Below, in pieces: positions 25,768 to 32,970 of a stretch of 64,000 nucleotides of DNA (positions are counted from its first letter, which is position 1; each line of letters starts with the position of its first letter). Origin of the DNA: CBDCWQ01 sp965223435 (GTDB lineage: Bacteria > Myxococcota > Kuafuiibacteriia > Kuafuiibacteriales > Kuafuiibacteriaceae); assembly GCA_965223435.1 (NCBI GenBank), contig CBDCWQ010000007.1, positions 156,756 to 220,755 of the forward strand, written 5' to 3'. The notes beneath the pieces were generated by a model. It was not told the origin of the DNA and ran no database searches. It saw only the letters and a program-made list of their open reading frames with translations. The position numbers were made by a program, and so were the translations under genes.

Positions 25768-27150
25768 ATGATTCCGAGGGGGCATTATGTGCCGAGGCGG
25801 CGGGTGAACCAGCGCGACGACGTCCACCAGACGGTAGCCCCCGAGCCCGCTGACCTGCAGCCATCGAGCCCACCAGGTCCAAAGGGGGCCCGAGGCCCCG
25901 ACTCGGCCGGACCGCCTGCGCGTGCGCAGGCGTCAGATTCCGGTGAAGCCCCACCAAGTGGGCGGCCCCCCTCGGCCAAGGCGACGGGCAAACGACGGCG
26001 ACCGAAACCTCAGGAGCGACAGGAGACGGAGGTCGAGAGTCTGCTGGGTCCAGGCGTCAAGACCCCCTCCGGTATTCCCCGGAGCTACAGCCCCATGGAC
26101 GCGTCGACCCATGCCATGTTCCGGGTGGAGCTTCCGGACTTCGCCGGTCCCTTGGATCTGCTCCTGTATTTGATTCGCCGGCACGAGCTGGACATCTTCG
26201 ACATTCCCATCAAGTTCATCACTGAGCGCTACCACGCCATGCTTGATACCCTGATAGCGCTTCCGGTCGATGTGGCCGCAGAATTCTTGGTGCTTGCGAC
26301 CGAGTTGACGCACATCAAGTCCAAGATGCTTCTTCCCGCGAAGGAGGGGGTCGTCGTTGAGGACGACGATGAAGAGGAAGATCCTAGGGAGGCGCTCGTA
26401 CGCCGCCTCTTGGCGTACCAAAAGTACCGAGACGCCGCAGTTGCACTCGAGCAACGCGATCAATTGGGACGTGATGTCTTTGCCCGGGTGGCTCCGACTC
26501 AGGAGTCTCAGGAGGAAGTGGATCCCGGACTGAAGGGTGTCAGCATCTTCAAGCTGGTAGAACTGATGTCCCGCATGATGCGACGGGTGCCGGAACACCA
26601 CACGATTTCACTCGATCCGGTACGAATCTCCGATCGGGTCGAATACGTCACGGGGTTCGGCCAAGCGCGGGGCGGTCGATTCAGTTTGGTGCAGCTTTTC
26701 CAAGGAATGCTCAGCCGCGCGGAGCTGGTGATCACTTTCATCGCGGTGCTCGAAATGGCCCGACTCGGCGTCATTCGCATCACCCTAAATCCCCAAGAAG
26801 GCGCCCTCGACAACCCGAAAGCCCAAAAAGAGACGAAGCGCGTTGAAAGCGCGCCGCAGAACAAGACAAGCGCCGATGATCCAAGCGCGCCACAGAACAA
26901 GACAAGCGCCCATGACCCAGGCGGGCTACCGGGCACCGGATCCGCGGAAGACATTGCACCGATGGGCGCGCAGGAAAGCACCGATCGTCGGGAAAAGCCT
27001 TCAGCGGAGGAGCCCCCGGAGCTGAAGGCCACCGTGAGTCCCACGGACGCCCAGGAAAACCCGGAAGGCAGTGAAGAACCCTTGCCTGATATTTGGATCG
27101 TGCTGACCGGCAAAGAAACGGTTGGTCCGGTGCAAGACGACTATCGCTGA
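25768..27150 (+). CDS. scpA: Segregation and condensation protein A with long flanking tails
   Basis: ScpA is the kleisin bridging SMC heads in chromosome condensation and segregation. The kleisin core (about residues 112-355) begins MFRVELPDFAGPLDLLLYL and includes RRHELDIFDIPIKFITERY, the ELTHIKSKMLLP segment, and a C-terminal winged helix LVITFIAVLEMARLGVIRI. An unusual 110-residue Pro/Arg-rich N-terminal extension and a 100-residue Glu/Lys/Pro tail surround it; the tail has a 12-residue repeat. The ATG at 25768 has a GGGTAGG site; an internal ATG at 26095 next to the core is the alternative. It is followed by scpB. Confidence 0.93.
   Translation: MIPRGHYVPRRRVNQRDDVHQTVAPEPADLQPSSPPGPKGARGPDSAGPPARAQASDSGEAPPSGRPPSAKATGKRRRPKPQERQETEVESLLGPGVKTPSGIPRSYSPMDASTHAMFRVELPDFAGPLDLLLYLIRRHELDIFDIPIKFITERYHAMLDTLIALPVDVAAEFLVLATELTHIKSKMLLPAKEGVVVEDDDEEEDPREALVRRLLAYQKYRDAAVALEQRDQLGRDVFARVAPTQESQEEVDPGLKGVSIFKLVELMSRMMRRVPEHHTISLDPVRISDRVEYVTGFGQARGGRFSLVQLFQGMLSRAELVITFIAVLEMARLGVIRITLNPQEGALDNPKAQKETKRVESAPQNKTSADDPSAPQNKTSAHDPGGLPGTGSAEDIAPMGAQESTDRREKPSAEEPPELKATVSPTDAQENPEGSEEPLPDIWIVLTGKETVGPVQDDYR
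26848..26919. repeat. 36-base tandem repeat in scpA
   Basis: Two nearly identical 36-base copies (26848-26883 and 26884-26919, few differences) encode SAPQNKTSADDP and SAPQNKTSAHDP. The frame is preserved. It lies in the disordered C-terminal tail. Confidence 0.85.
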
Positions 27151-27218
27151 ATCAACCGCCAGAAATCGAGACCCATGGCTTGACGCGCCGTGGAGGGGGT
27201 CTTATCACGCCCGCGCCG

Positions 27219-28064
27219 ATGGCCCTGGACGAGTCACAGTTGCAGAGCGTGATCGAATCCTTGCTGCTGATGTCGCCGGACCCTGTGGCCACGGCGCGCA
27301 TCGTGGAGATCATCCGCATCGAAGACCCCCAGATCGAGGACGAGGACGTTCAAACGGCGATCGAGAACCTGGTTCAGGCCTATGAGGACGACAAACGCGC
27401 CACGGGGCGAGGCTTTCGTGTCGAGCAAGTATCGGGAGGCCTCCAGTTTCGAACGGTGCCCGAAAACGGGGCCTATGTACGCCGGTTCTTGGCCGCAAAA
27501 CCCCAGCGGTTGTCCAAAGCGGCACTCGAAACACTCGCCGTAATCGCCTACCGGCAGCCGGCCACGAAGCCAGAAATTGAGGCGATTCGGGGCGTGGATG
27601 TGGGTGCCGCAATCAAGGGTCTATTGGATCGCGACCTCATCCGCATTTTGGGCAAACGAGAGGAAGTCGGTCGCCCGATCATCTACGGCACCACGCCCTA
27701 CTTCCTCGAATTCTTTGGGCTGGTGGGGCTCGATGGGCTCCCTACCCTCCGAGAATACCGAGAGCTGGACGACGAGCATCAGCACGAAGTGGACGCACTC
27801 AGCGGCAACCAAAAAATCTCGGAGCTGGCGGCGGCGGCTCAATTCCTGGTCGAGCGAAAAGAAGACCCCGAACTCGACGCCCTCGATGCCTCGCTCAAAC
27901 AGGTAGACCGAGTCCGACGCGCTGCAAGCCATGCACTGGGCGAGAATTCCGAATCGACCGAAGCGACCGCGTCACCACCCCAAGCAGGCCCCACCAACGA
28001 GTCGGCGCCCAAAAAGCCTGAGGCGCCCGAAAAGAAACCGTCAGACCCGAAAGTCACGTCGTGA
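27219..28064 (+). CDS. scpB: Segregation and condensation protein B
   Basis: ScpB is the winged-helix KITE partner that binds ScpA in the SMC complex. The 281-residue protein has tandem winged helices: LQSVIESLLLMSPDPVATARI, then RGFRVEQVSGGLQFRT, and the signature LSKAALETLAVIAYRQPATKPEIEAIRGVD with RPIIYGTTPYFLEFFGL. A Pro/Glu-rich tail follows. The ATG at 27219 is chosen by family fit; a GGAGGGGG lies about 20 bases upstream, too far for a normal ribosome site. It begins 68 bases after scpA and overlaps rluB by four bases (GTGA). Confidence 0.95.
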   Translation: MALDESQLQSVIESLLLMSPDPVATARIVEIIRIEDPQIEDEDVQTAIENLVQAYEDDKRATGRGFRVEQVSGGLQFRTVPENGAYVRRFLAAKPQRLSKAALETLAVIAYRQPATKPEIEAIRGVDVGAAIKGLLDRDLIRILGKREEVGRPIIYGTTPYFLEFFGLVGLDGLPTLREYRELDDEHQHEVDALSGNQKISELAAAAQFLVERKEDPELDALDASLKQVDRVRRAASHALGENSESTEATASPPQAGPTNESAPKKPEAPEKKPSDPKVTS

Positions 28065-29347
28065 CCGAGATGCGCTTGCAGCGCTTGCTGGGGCGCGCTG
28101 GAGTCGCCTCTCGTAGGCATGCAGAGACGCTGATCGCTGAGGGACGCGTGGCCGTCAACGGCACGGTTGTCCGAACACCGGGTCAAAAGGCAGACCCCGA
28201 ACGAGATGAAGTCACGGTGGACGGTCGCCGTGTGGGGCCTCCGGAAGAGGCCGCGACCATCCTCCTTCACAAACCGGCGGCTGTTCTCAGTACTTTGAGT
28301 GACCCACAGGGACGAGAAACGGTCAAACAGCTGGTGGCCGCGGAGTCTCTGCATTTTCGACCGGTGGGTCGTCTGGACTACCACACGGAGGGTCTCCTCT
28401 TGCTGACCACCGACGGGGAACTGCTTCACCGCCTTCTTCATCCGCGGTACGAAGTCCCCAAAGTATACGTGGCCAAAGTTCGTGGGAGGCCAAAACCGCG
28501 GACCGTAGCCCAGTGGGCTGACGGCGTCCGGCTTGAAGATGGTCGCACGCGGCCATCCAGCGTGGAGGTGCTCGAAGCGACCGAACGCGCGACCTGGCTC
28601 CAGTTTGTGGTGACCGAAGGTCGAAACCGTCTTATTCGGAGGATGTGCGAGCATCTTCACCACCCGGTGCTCCGCCTGATGCGCACCGAGTTTGCGACCC
28701 TTGAACTGGGAACGCTTCGGCCCGGGCAATACCGGTATCTCGAACCTCGAGAGTTGGTGCTGCTCCACCGGGCCGCCGGCTTGGCGCGCGCGCCCGAGCT
28801 CCCTTCGGGCGCCGAAGCCCAACTCGGACGCCGCCTGGGGACGGCCCGCAGGCGAAAAGCCGCCCTCCCTGGCGAAAAACGCCGCGTGAGCGCACCACCC
28901 TCGCGAAAAAGCGCCAAGAGAGGTCGCACGCGCACCGACGAAAGGCCGACACGAGAGGGCACCAAGCGGGTCCCAGGAACGACCAAAAACTCGGCCCGGG
29001 GCCTCAAACGAAGTGCTGACGGCGCCCCGCGGTCGGAAAAAGAGCCCAAAAGGGACGGTCGGAAAAAAACGCGCCAAACCGCAGAAACCAAAGAGGCCCG
29101 CACCGCCCAGGGATCGAAACGAGCAAGGGGGCAGACAAGCCTTAGGAAGGCCCGCCGGGCCACGAAACAGACCGCGGGGGCACCGAAAAGGACCCGCGGC
29201 CCTCAGGGGACTGGCCGGCCCCACAAGGGTTCCGGGACGGAGGGCCGAGCATCAAAGCGAAAGACACAAAAAAGAACAACGGCCAAAACCCCCAATCGAA
29301 GGCCCAAGAAGAAAACCACCCACCGCTTGGGCAGACCGAAGCGCTGA
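28061..29347 (+). CDS. rluB: Pseudouridine synthase (RsuA/RluB family) with a 180-residue basic tail
   Basis: This converts a uridine of 23S (RluB) or 16S (RsuA) rRNA to pseudouridine. It has an S4 RNA-binding domain (residues 1-50, starting MRLQRLLGRAGVASRRHAE) and a catalytic domain with the aspartate in RPVGRLDYHTEGLLLL, plus KVYVAKVRGRP and EGRNRLIRRMCEHL. After about residue 245 comes a tail of some 180 residues rich in Lys, Arg, Thr and Gly, with no hydrophobic core. RluB-type proteins often carry basic tails, but this one is long. RluB is preferred because of the scpA-scpB-rluB order common in bacteria; RsuA cannot be excluded. Confidence 0.88.
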   Translation: MTEMRLQRLLGRAGVASRRHAETLIAEGRVAVNGTVVRTPGQKADPERDEVTVDGRRVGPPEEAATILLHKPAAVLSTLSDPQGRETVKQLVAAESLHFRPVGRLDYHTEGLLLLTTDGELLHRLLHPRYEVPKVYVAKVRGRPKPRTVAQWADGVRLEDGRTRPSSVEVLEATERATWLQFVVTEGRNRLIRRMCEHLHHPVLRLMRTEFATLELGTLRPGQYRYLEPRELVLLHRAAGLARAPELPSGAEAQLGRRLGTARRRKAALPGEKRRVSAPPSRKSAKRGRTRTDERPTREGTKRVPGTTKNSARGLKRSADGAPRSEKEPKRDGRKKTRQTAETKEARTAQGSKRARGQTSLRKARRATKQTAGAPKRTRGPQGTGRPHKGSGTEGRASKRKTQKRTTAKTPNRRPKKKTTHRLGRPKR

Positions 29348-29504
29348 ACCGAGCACGCAGACCCAACGCTCGGGACCAGGCCACATCAGCTCAACACCGG
29401 CGAGGCGGCCGCCAGACGTCCCAAAGGCGCGCCAGACTCCGTGCAGATCTGGATGAGCGCAGTCCTTGCGTCTGTGTGGCCCGTGGACCAAGCCGCACGT
29501 CGCC

Positions 29505-29559
29505 GGCCTCTCGGGTTGTTCCCGGAGAGGCGCCAACCCCGGGACCAGCGGTCCGGGGG
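29505..29559. other. Two adjacent strong hairpins between rluB and aspS
   Basis: An 11-base imperfect stem (29505-29515 with 29521-29534, loop 29516-29520) is followed by a ten-base stem with one mismatch (29537-29546 with 29550-29559, loop of three). No T run follows, so they are not ordinary terminators. They may end the rluB message through Rho or stabilise its 3' end. Confidence 0.5.
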
Positions 29560-29597
29560 TGATGGGCGGCGTCTGTCCGTAGCGCTCAGTTCGACCA

Positions 29598-29624
29598 TTG
29601 ACGTGTTCGGTCGGGCAAGATAAC
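29598..29624 (+). promoter_or_regulatory. Possible aspS promoter
   Basis: A TTGACG (29598-29603) is followed after 15 bases by GATAAC (29619-29624). Spacing is short, and the transcript would start only a few bases before the ATG at 29636, giving an almost leaderless message. This is tentative. Confidence 0.35.
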
Positions 29625-29635
29625 CGCTCGACACA

Positions 29636-31456
29636 ATGTCTCTGCCCGCAATGTCCGGTCCGAAACTCATCGAGGCGCAAAAACGCTCCCACATGTGCGG
29701 GGACCTCCGTAAACCCCAGATCGGCGAAGAGGTGGTGTTGATGGGGTGGGTCCACAACTACCGAGATCTAGGGGGGGCGCTGTTCATCGACTTGCGCGAT
29801 CGCTCTGGCGTGGTGCAGGTCGTGTTCGATGCAAGCGCAAGCAAAGAGGCTCATGCCATTGCCGATCAGCTTCGGACGGAATGGGTTGTCGGGGTGGTGG
29901 GCCGGGTAAGGTCGCGCGGAGACAATGTCAATCCGGCGCTGCCCACCGGGGAGATCGAAGTTTTGGTCTCCTACGTACAGGTTTTCTCAAGGTCTGAAAC
30001 GCCGCCATTTGCCATCGACGACCAACTCGATACCGCAGAGGAAAAAAGGCTTCTTTACCGCTATCTCGATCTGCGACGTCCCAAGCTTCAAAAAACCCTG
30101 ATGATGCGCTCGAAGCTAAACCACATTGCGCGGAAGTCACTCGTTGAGCAAGGCTTCGTCGAACTCGAGACGCCGTACATGGTCAAATACACCCCGGGTG
30201 GCGCACGCAATTTTCTCGTTCCTTCAAGGCTCAACCCTGGGCGTTTTTACGCACTGGCCGAGAGTCCTCAACTCTACAAGCAGCTCTTCATGATCGCGGG
30301 ATTCGATCGCTATTTTCAGATCACGAAGTGCTTTCGCGACGAGGACCTTCGCCAAGATCGTCAGCCAGAATTCACCCAGATCGATGTAGAAATGTCCTTT
30401 GCCAACGCCGATGACGTACACCAAGTCATGGAACGCGTTGTCAAAGCCATGATGCACGAAGTGCTCGGTGTTGAAGTGGCTCAGCCCTTCCCTCGCATGA
30501 CCTACGACGAAGCCATGCGTCGTTTTGGCACCGACAAGCCAGACGTTCGCTACGGACTAGAGCACGTCGTATTGACCGACCTCGTTCAGAAGCATGAAGG
30601 GGGTGGTGTCCCGCTATTCAAGCAAGCCGTCGAGCACCAAGGCATGGTCAAGGCGCTTCGGGTTCCGGGGCAACACAAACTGAGTCGTTCAGAGATCGAC
30701 AAACTTGAAGCCGAAGCCAAGGGGGTTGGTGCAGGAGGCCTGGGCCGAGCCAAGGTGGCTGCGGGTGGGCAGTGGACACAGTCCCCTTTTGCGAAGCTCA
30801 TCAGCGAAAAACTGCGGCAAGAAATCAATGAAGCCTGCGGCGCCGAAGAAGGCGATCTCATACTCTTTCAATTTGGCCCAGCGAAACTGGTCCATGTGGT
30901 TCTGAGTCACTTGCGAACACACCTGGCCAGGAAGTTTTCCCTGATTCCGGACGGAGAGTGGGCCATCCTTTGGGTTGTGGAGTTTCCTTTGTTTGAAATG
31001 GATGAGCGCAACGGGAATGCGGTCGCAGCGCATCACCCTTTCACCGCACCGCGACCCGAGGACATTGTCCATCTCAAAAGTGACCCCGGTCGCTGTCGAG
31101 CGCGCGCCTACGATCTGGTCCTCAACGGGAATGAAGTCGCGGGCGGTTCGGTTCGTATTCATGAACCTGACGTGCAGGCCAAAGTTTTTGAAGCGCTCGG
31201 CATCACAAAGGAAGACCAGCGGTCAAAGTTCGGTTTTCTCTTAGATGCACTTTCTTACGGCGCTCCGCCGCACGCAGGCATCGCCGCAGGCATGGACCGG
31301 TTGGCCATGCTCTTCGCGGGCGCCAGTTCGTTGCGGGATGTTATTCCCTTTCCAAAAACCCAGCGAGGGGCAGATCCCATGACCGGGGCGCCAACCTCGG
31401 TCGACGCCGACCAGTTGCAAGAGTTGTTTGTGCGCTCTGTCCCACCTGAAAACTAA
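29636..31456 (+). CDS. aspS: Aspartyl-tRNA synthetase
   Basis: This 606-residue class II synthetase has the anticodon-binding OB domain (HMCGDLRKPQIGEEVVLMGW), the catalytic core with motif 1 ETPYMVKYTPGGARNF, motif 2 YFQITKCFRDEDLRQDRQPEFTQID, a bacterial GAD insertion domain (about 290-420), and motif 3 GIAAGMDRLAMLFAGASSLRDVI. It charges tRNA-Asp; whether it also accepts tRNA-Asn (non-discriminating) cannot be told here. The next ATG is at 29651; neither start has a clear ribosome site. It is convergent with the PilZ-like gene. Confidence 0.96.
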   Translation: MSLPAMSGPKLIEAQKRSHMCGDLRKPQIGEEVVLMGWVHNYRDLGGALFIDLRDRSGVVQVVFDASASKEAHAIADQLRTEWVVGVVGRVRSRGDNVNPALPTGEIEVLVSYVQVFSRSETPPFAIDDQLDTAEEKRLLYRYLDLRRPKLQKTLMMRSKLNHIARKSLVEQGFVELETPYMVKYTPGGARNFLVPSRLNPGRFYALAESPQLYKQLFMIAGFDRYFQITKCFRDEDLRQDRQPEFTQIDVEMSFANADDVHQVMERVVKAMMHEVLGVEVAQPFPRMTYDEAMRRFGTDKPDVRYGLEHVVLTDLVQKHEGGGVPLFKQAVEHQGMVKALRVPGQHKLSRSEIDKLEAEAKGVGAGGLGRAKVAAGGQWTQSPFAKLISEKLRQEINEACGAEEGDLILFQFGPAKLVHVVLSHLRTHLARKFSLIPDGEWAILWVVEFPLFEMDERNGNAVAAHHPFTAPRPEDIVHLKSDPGRCRARAYDLVLNGNEVAGGSVRIHEPDVQAKVFEALGITKEDQRSKFGFLLDALSYGAPPHAGIAAGMDRLAMLFAGASSLRDVIPFPKTQRGADPMTGAPTSVDADQLQELFVRSVPPEN

Positions 31457-31488
31457 ACAGGCCTGGATCCGGACTTGTGCGTTTCTGT

Positions 31489-32931
31489 CTAGCGATGTCT
31501 ATCCAACTTGCGCTTGGCAGCCATCACCAAACGCCGATTGAGTTGTGTTCGTTTCGCGAGGCTCACCAACTCTTGTTTAGGCAGGCGCTCAACAAGACGG
31601 ATCGCCGTTCGCACCGGTGTTTTGGGGTTGTACACCAGAGCCCGTGCCACATGTGCGTGCTGCACATACGATCCATTGGACGCGATGGCTTCCAGGACGT
31701 CAGGATTGAGCGACGGAAGGCGAGCCATAAACGCGACCTCTTCTGTCGTGAGACGGGCGTTCTTGAGGATATAGCGATGAACGGCCCGGTTGGAATCCAT
31801 GGCGAGGGCCATGCGCTCTTCGCGGTTGCCGGACAGCGCCAAGTTGATCTTCTCTTCCATGCCCATGCGCGCTAGGCGGCGTCGAATGGGCATCTTGTCA
31901 CCGTCTTGCTCCGGAACCTCGTCGGTGAGACACAGGATGGTCAGCGGCGCCCTATCTTCGTCGGTCTCCCGTTCACGGCGAGATCGCGCAGCGGTGGTGC
32001 TCGAATAGCGCAAAAGCTTCGCAAAAGAAGGCTGGTCGCGCGGTATCGCCAGGACCAGTGTCGGTTGTGACGCCTCCACCACCGCCCACATCTCAAAAAT
32101 GTTGTGTCCGGGGAGCTTAAGTCGAAGCTGAGCCGCTTGACCTCTTGGAAACACACCATCCTGTGCGGGCAATCGAACGCAGGCTTCCCGCTTGAGCTCG
32201 GGTTCCATAGCCTCAAAGTCAAGGTTCGAAGCGACACTGACCACAAAGACCGGGTAGGTCTCTTTGGGGCCAGGTCGATGAAAGGCAGGCGCCTTGGCGT
32301 CTGAGTTGTCATCCGCACGCGTGGTTTCTTCGACCCCCGGTGGCCCTTCTTTGCTTTTGGTCGGGCCGGTGGCCTCTGGCCTCTCGGCGGTGGTCCCCTC
32401 CTCCGCATTTTCAGCGCTCTTGGCCTCTTTGCTTTCGGCCGCCTTCATCGAGGCCGCCACTGTCTTTGAGCCTCCCCTTGCCGCGGCCTCCACGGTTTCA
32501 GCGCTTGTGTCCACGGGAGCCGGCTGGGGCGTGCGCACGACACTCGGGGCAGGCGTTTCACCTTCGGGCTCCTGTGCTTCGGACGCGAGGAACGCCGCAC
32601 TGCCCACCAGTGCATCAAGTTGCTCAAGGCCTGGCCTAGCCCGCTCGTCGAAGCTCACGATGAAGCCCTGATTTGGAATCAAATGGCCTACCCGGGCAGG
32701 CCACTCGGCCGTGGTCCCTTCAGGGCCGGTGACTGCGAGAAGGATTTCGTCATTGGGTTCGGGGCCATCCGGCTCCAACCAGGGCACGATCATGCCCCCT
32801 TGGACCCATTCTTTGCGATACGCCGCACCAAACGACCGGTACGCAGCGTACCGAAGCGCGAAACGAGTCCGATCCGCAGCGGCCACCGGGATATCTTGGC
32901 ATGGGGAGACCCAGTCCTTCAATATGCGCAC
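31489..32931 (-). CDS. PilZ-like protein with HEAT-like helical C-terminal domain
   Basis: This protein of about 480 residues has an N-terminal segment with RFALRYAAYRSF, an EWVQGGMIVPWLEPD strand and ILLAVTGPEGTTAEWPARVGHL, resembling the PilZ beta-barrel. However, the RxxxR and D/NxSxxG signature that binds cyclic di-GMP is not clear. A Pro/Ala/Glu-rich linker follows, then a barrel-like middle (VFPRGQAAQLRLKLPGHN), and a C-terminal helical repeat starting MGMEEKINLALSGNREERMAL, a module seen in other deltaproteobacterial proteins. It is probably a signalling or motility protein; the role is unknown. The GTG at 32931 is preferred; the TTG nine bases later is an alternative. Confidence 0.65.
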   Translation of the reverse strand: MRILKDWVSPCQDIPVAAADRTRFALRYAAYRSFGAAYRKEWVQGGMIVPWLEPDGPEPNDEILLAVTGPEGTTAEWPARVGHLIPNQGFIVSFDERARPGLEQLDALVGSAAFLASEAQEPEGETPAPSVVRTPQPAPVDTSAETVEAAARGGSKTVAASMKAAESKEAKSAENAEEGTTAERPEATGPTKSKEGPPGVEETTRADDNSDAKAPAFHRPGPKETYPVFVVSVASNLDFEAMEPELKREACVRLPAQDGVFPRGQAAQLRLKLPGHNIFEMWAVVEASQPTLVLAIPRDQPSFAKLLRYSSTTAARSRRERETDEDRAPLTILCLTDEVPEQDGDKMPIRRRLARMGMEEKINLALSGNREERMALAMDSNRAVHRYILKNARLTTEEVAFMARLPSLNPDVLEAIASNGSYVQHAHVARALVYNPKTPVRTAIRLVERLPKQELVSLAKRTQLNRRLVMAAKRKLDRHR

Positions 32932-32949
32932 ACCTTTACCCCCCCGTGT

Positions 32950-32966
32950 GGGAGCGCTACGCTCCC
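32950..32966. promoter_or_regulatory. Perfect inverted repeat between divergent genes
   Basis: A seven-base perfect inverted repeat (GGGAGCG at 32950-32956, CGCTCCC at 32960-32966, spacer CTA) lies in the short gap between the PilZ-like gene (start 32931) and the flavoprotein gene (start 32971). It lies where an operator or RNA hairpin for either gene would sit. Confidence 0.45.
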
Positions 32967-32970
32967 GTCG

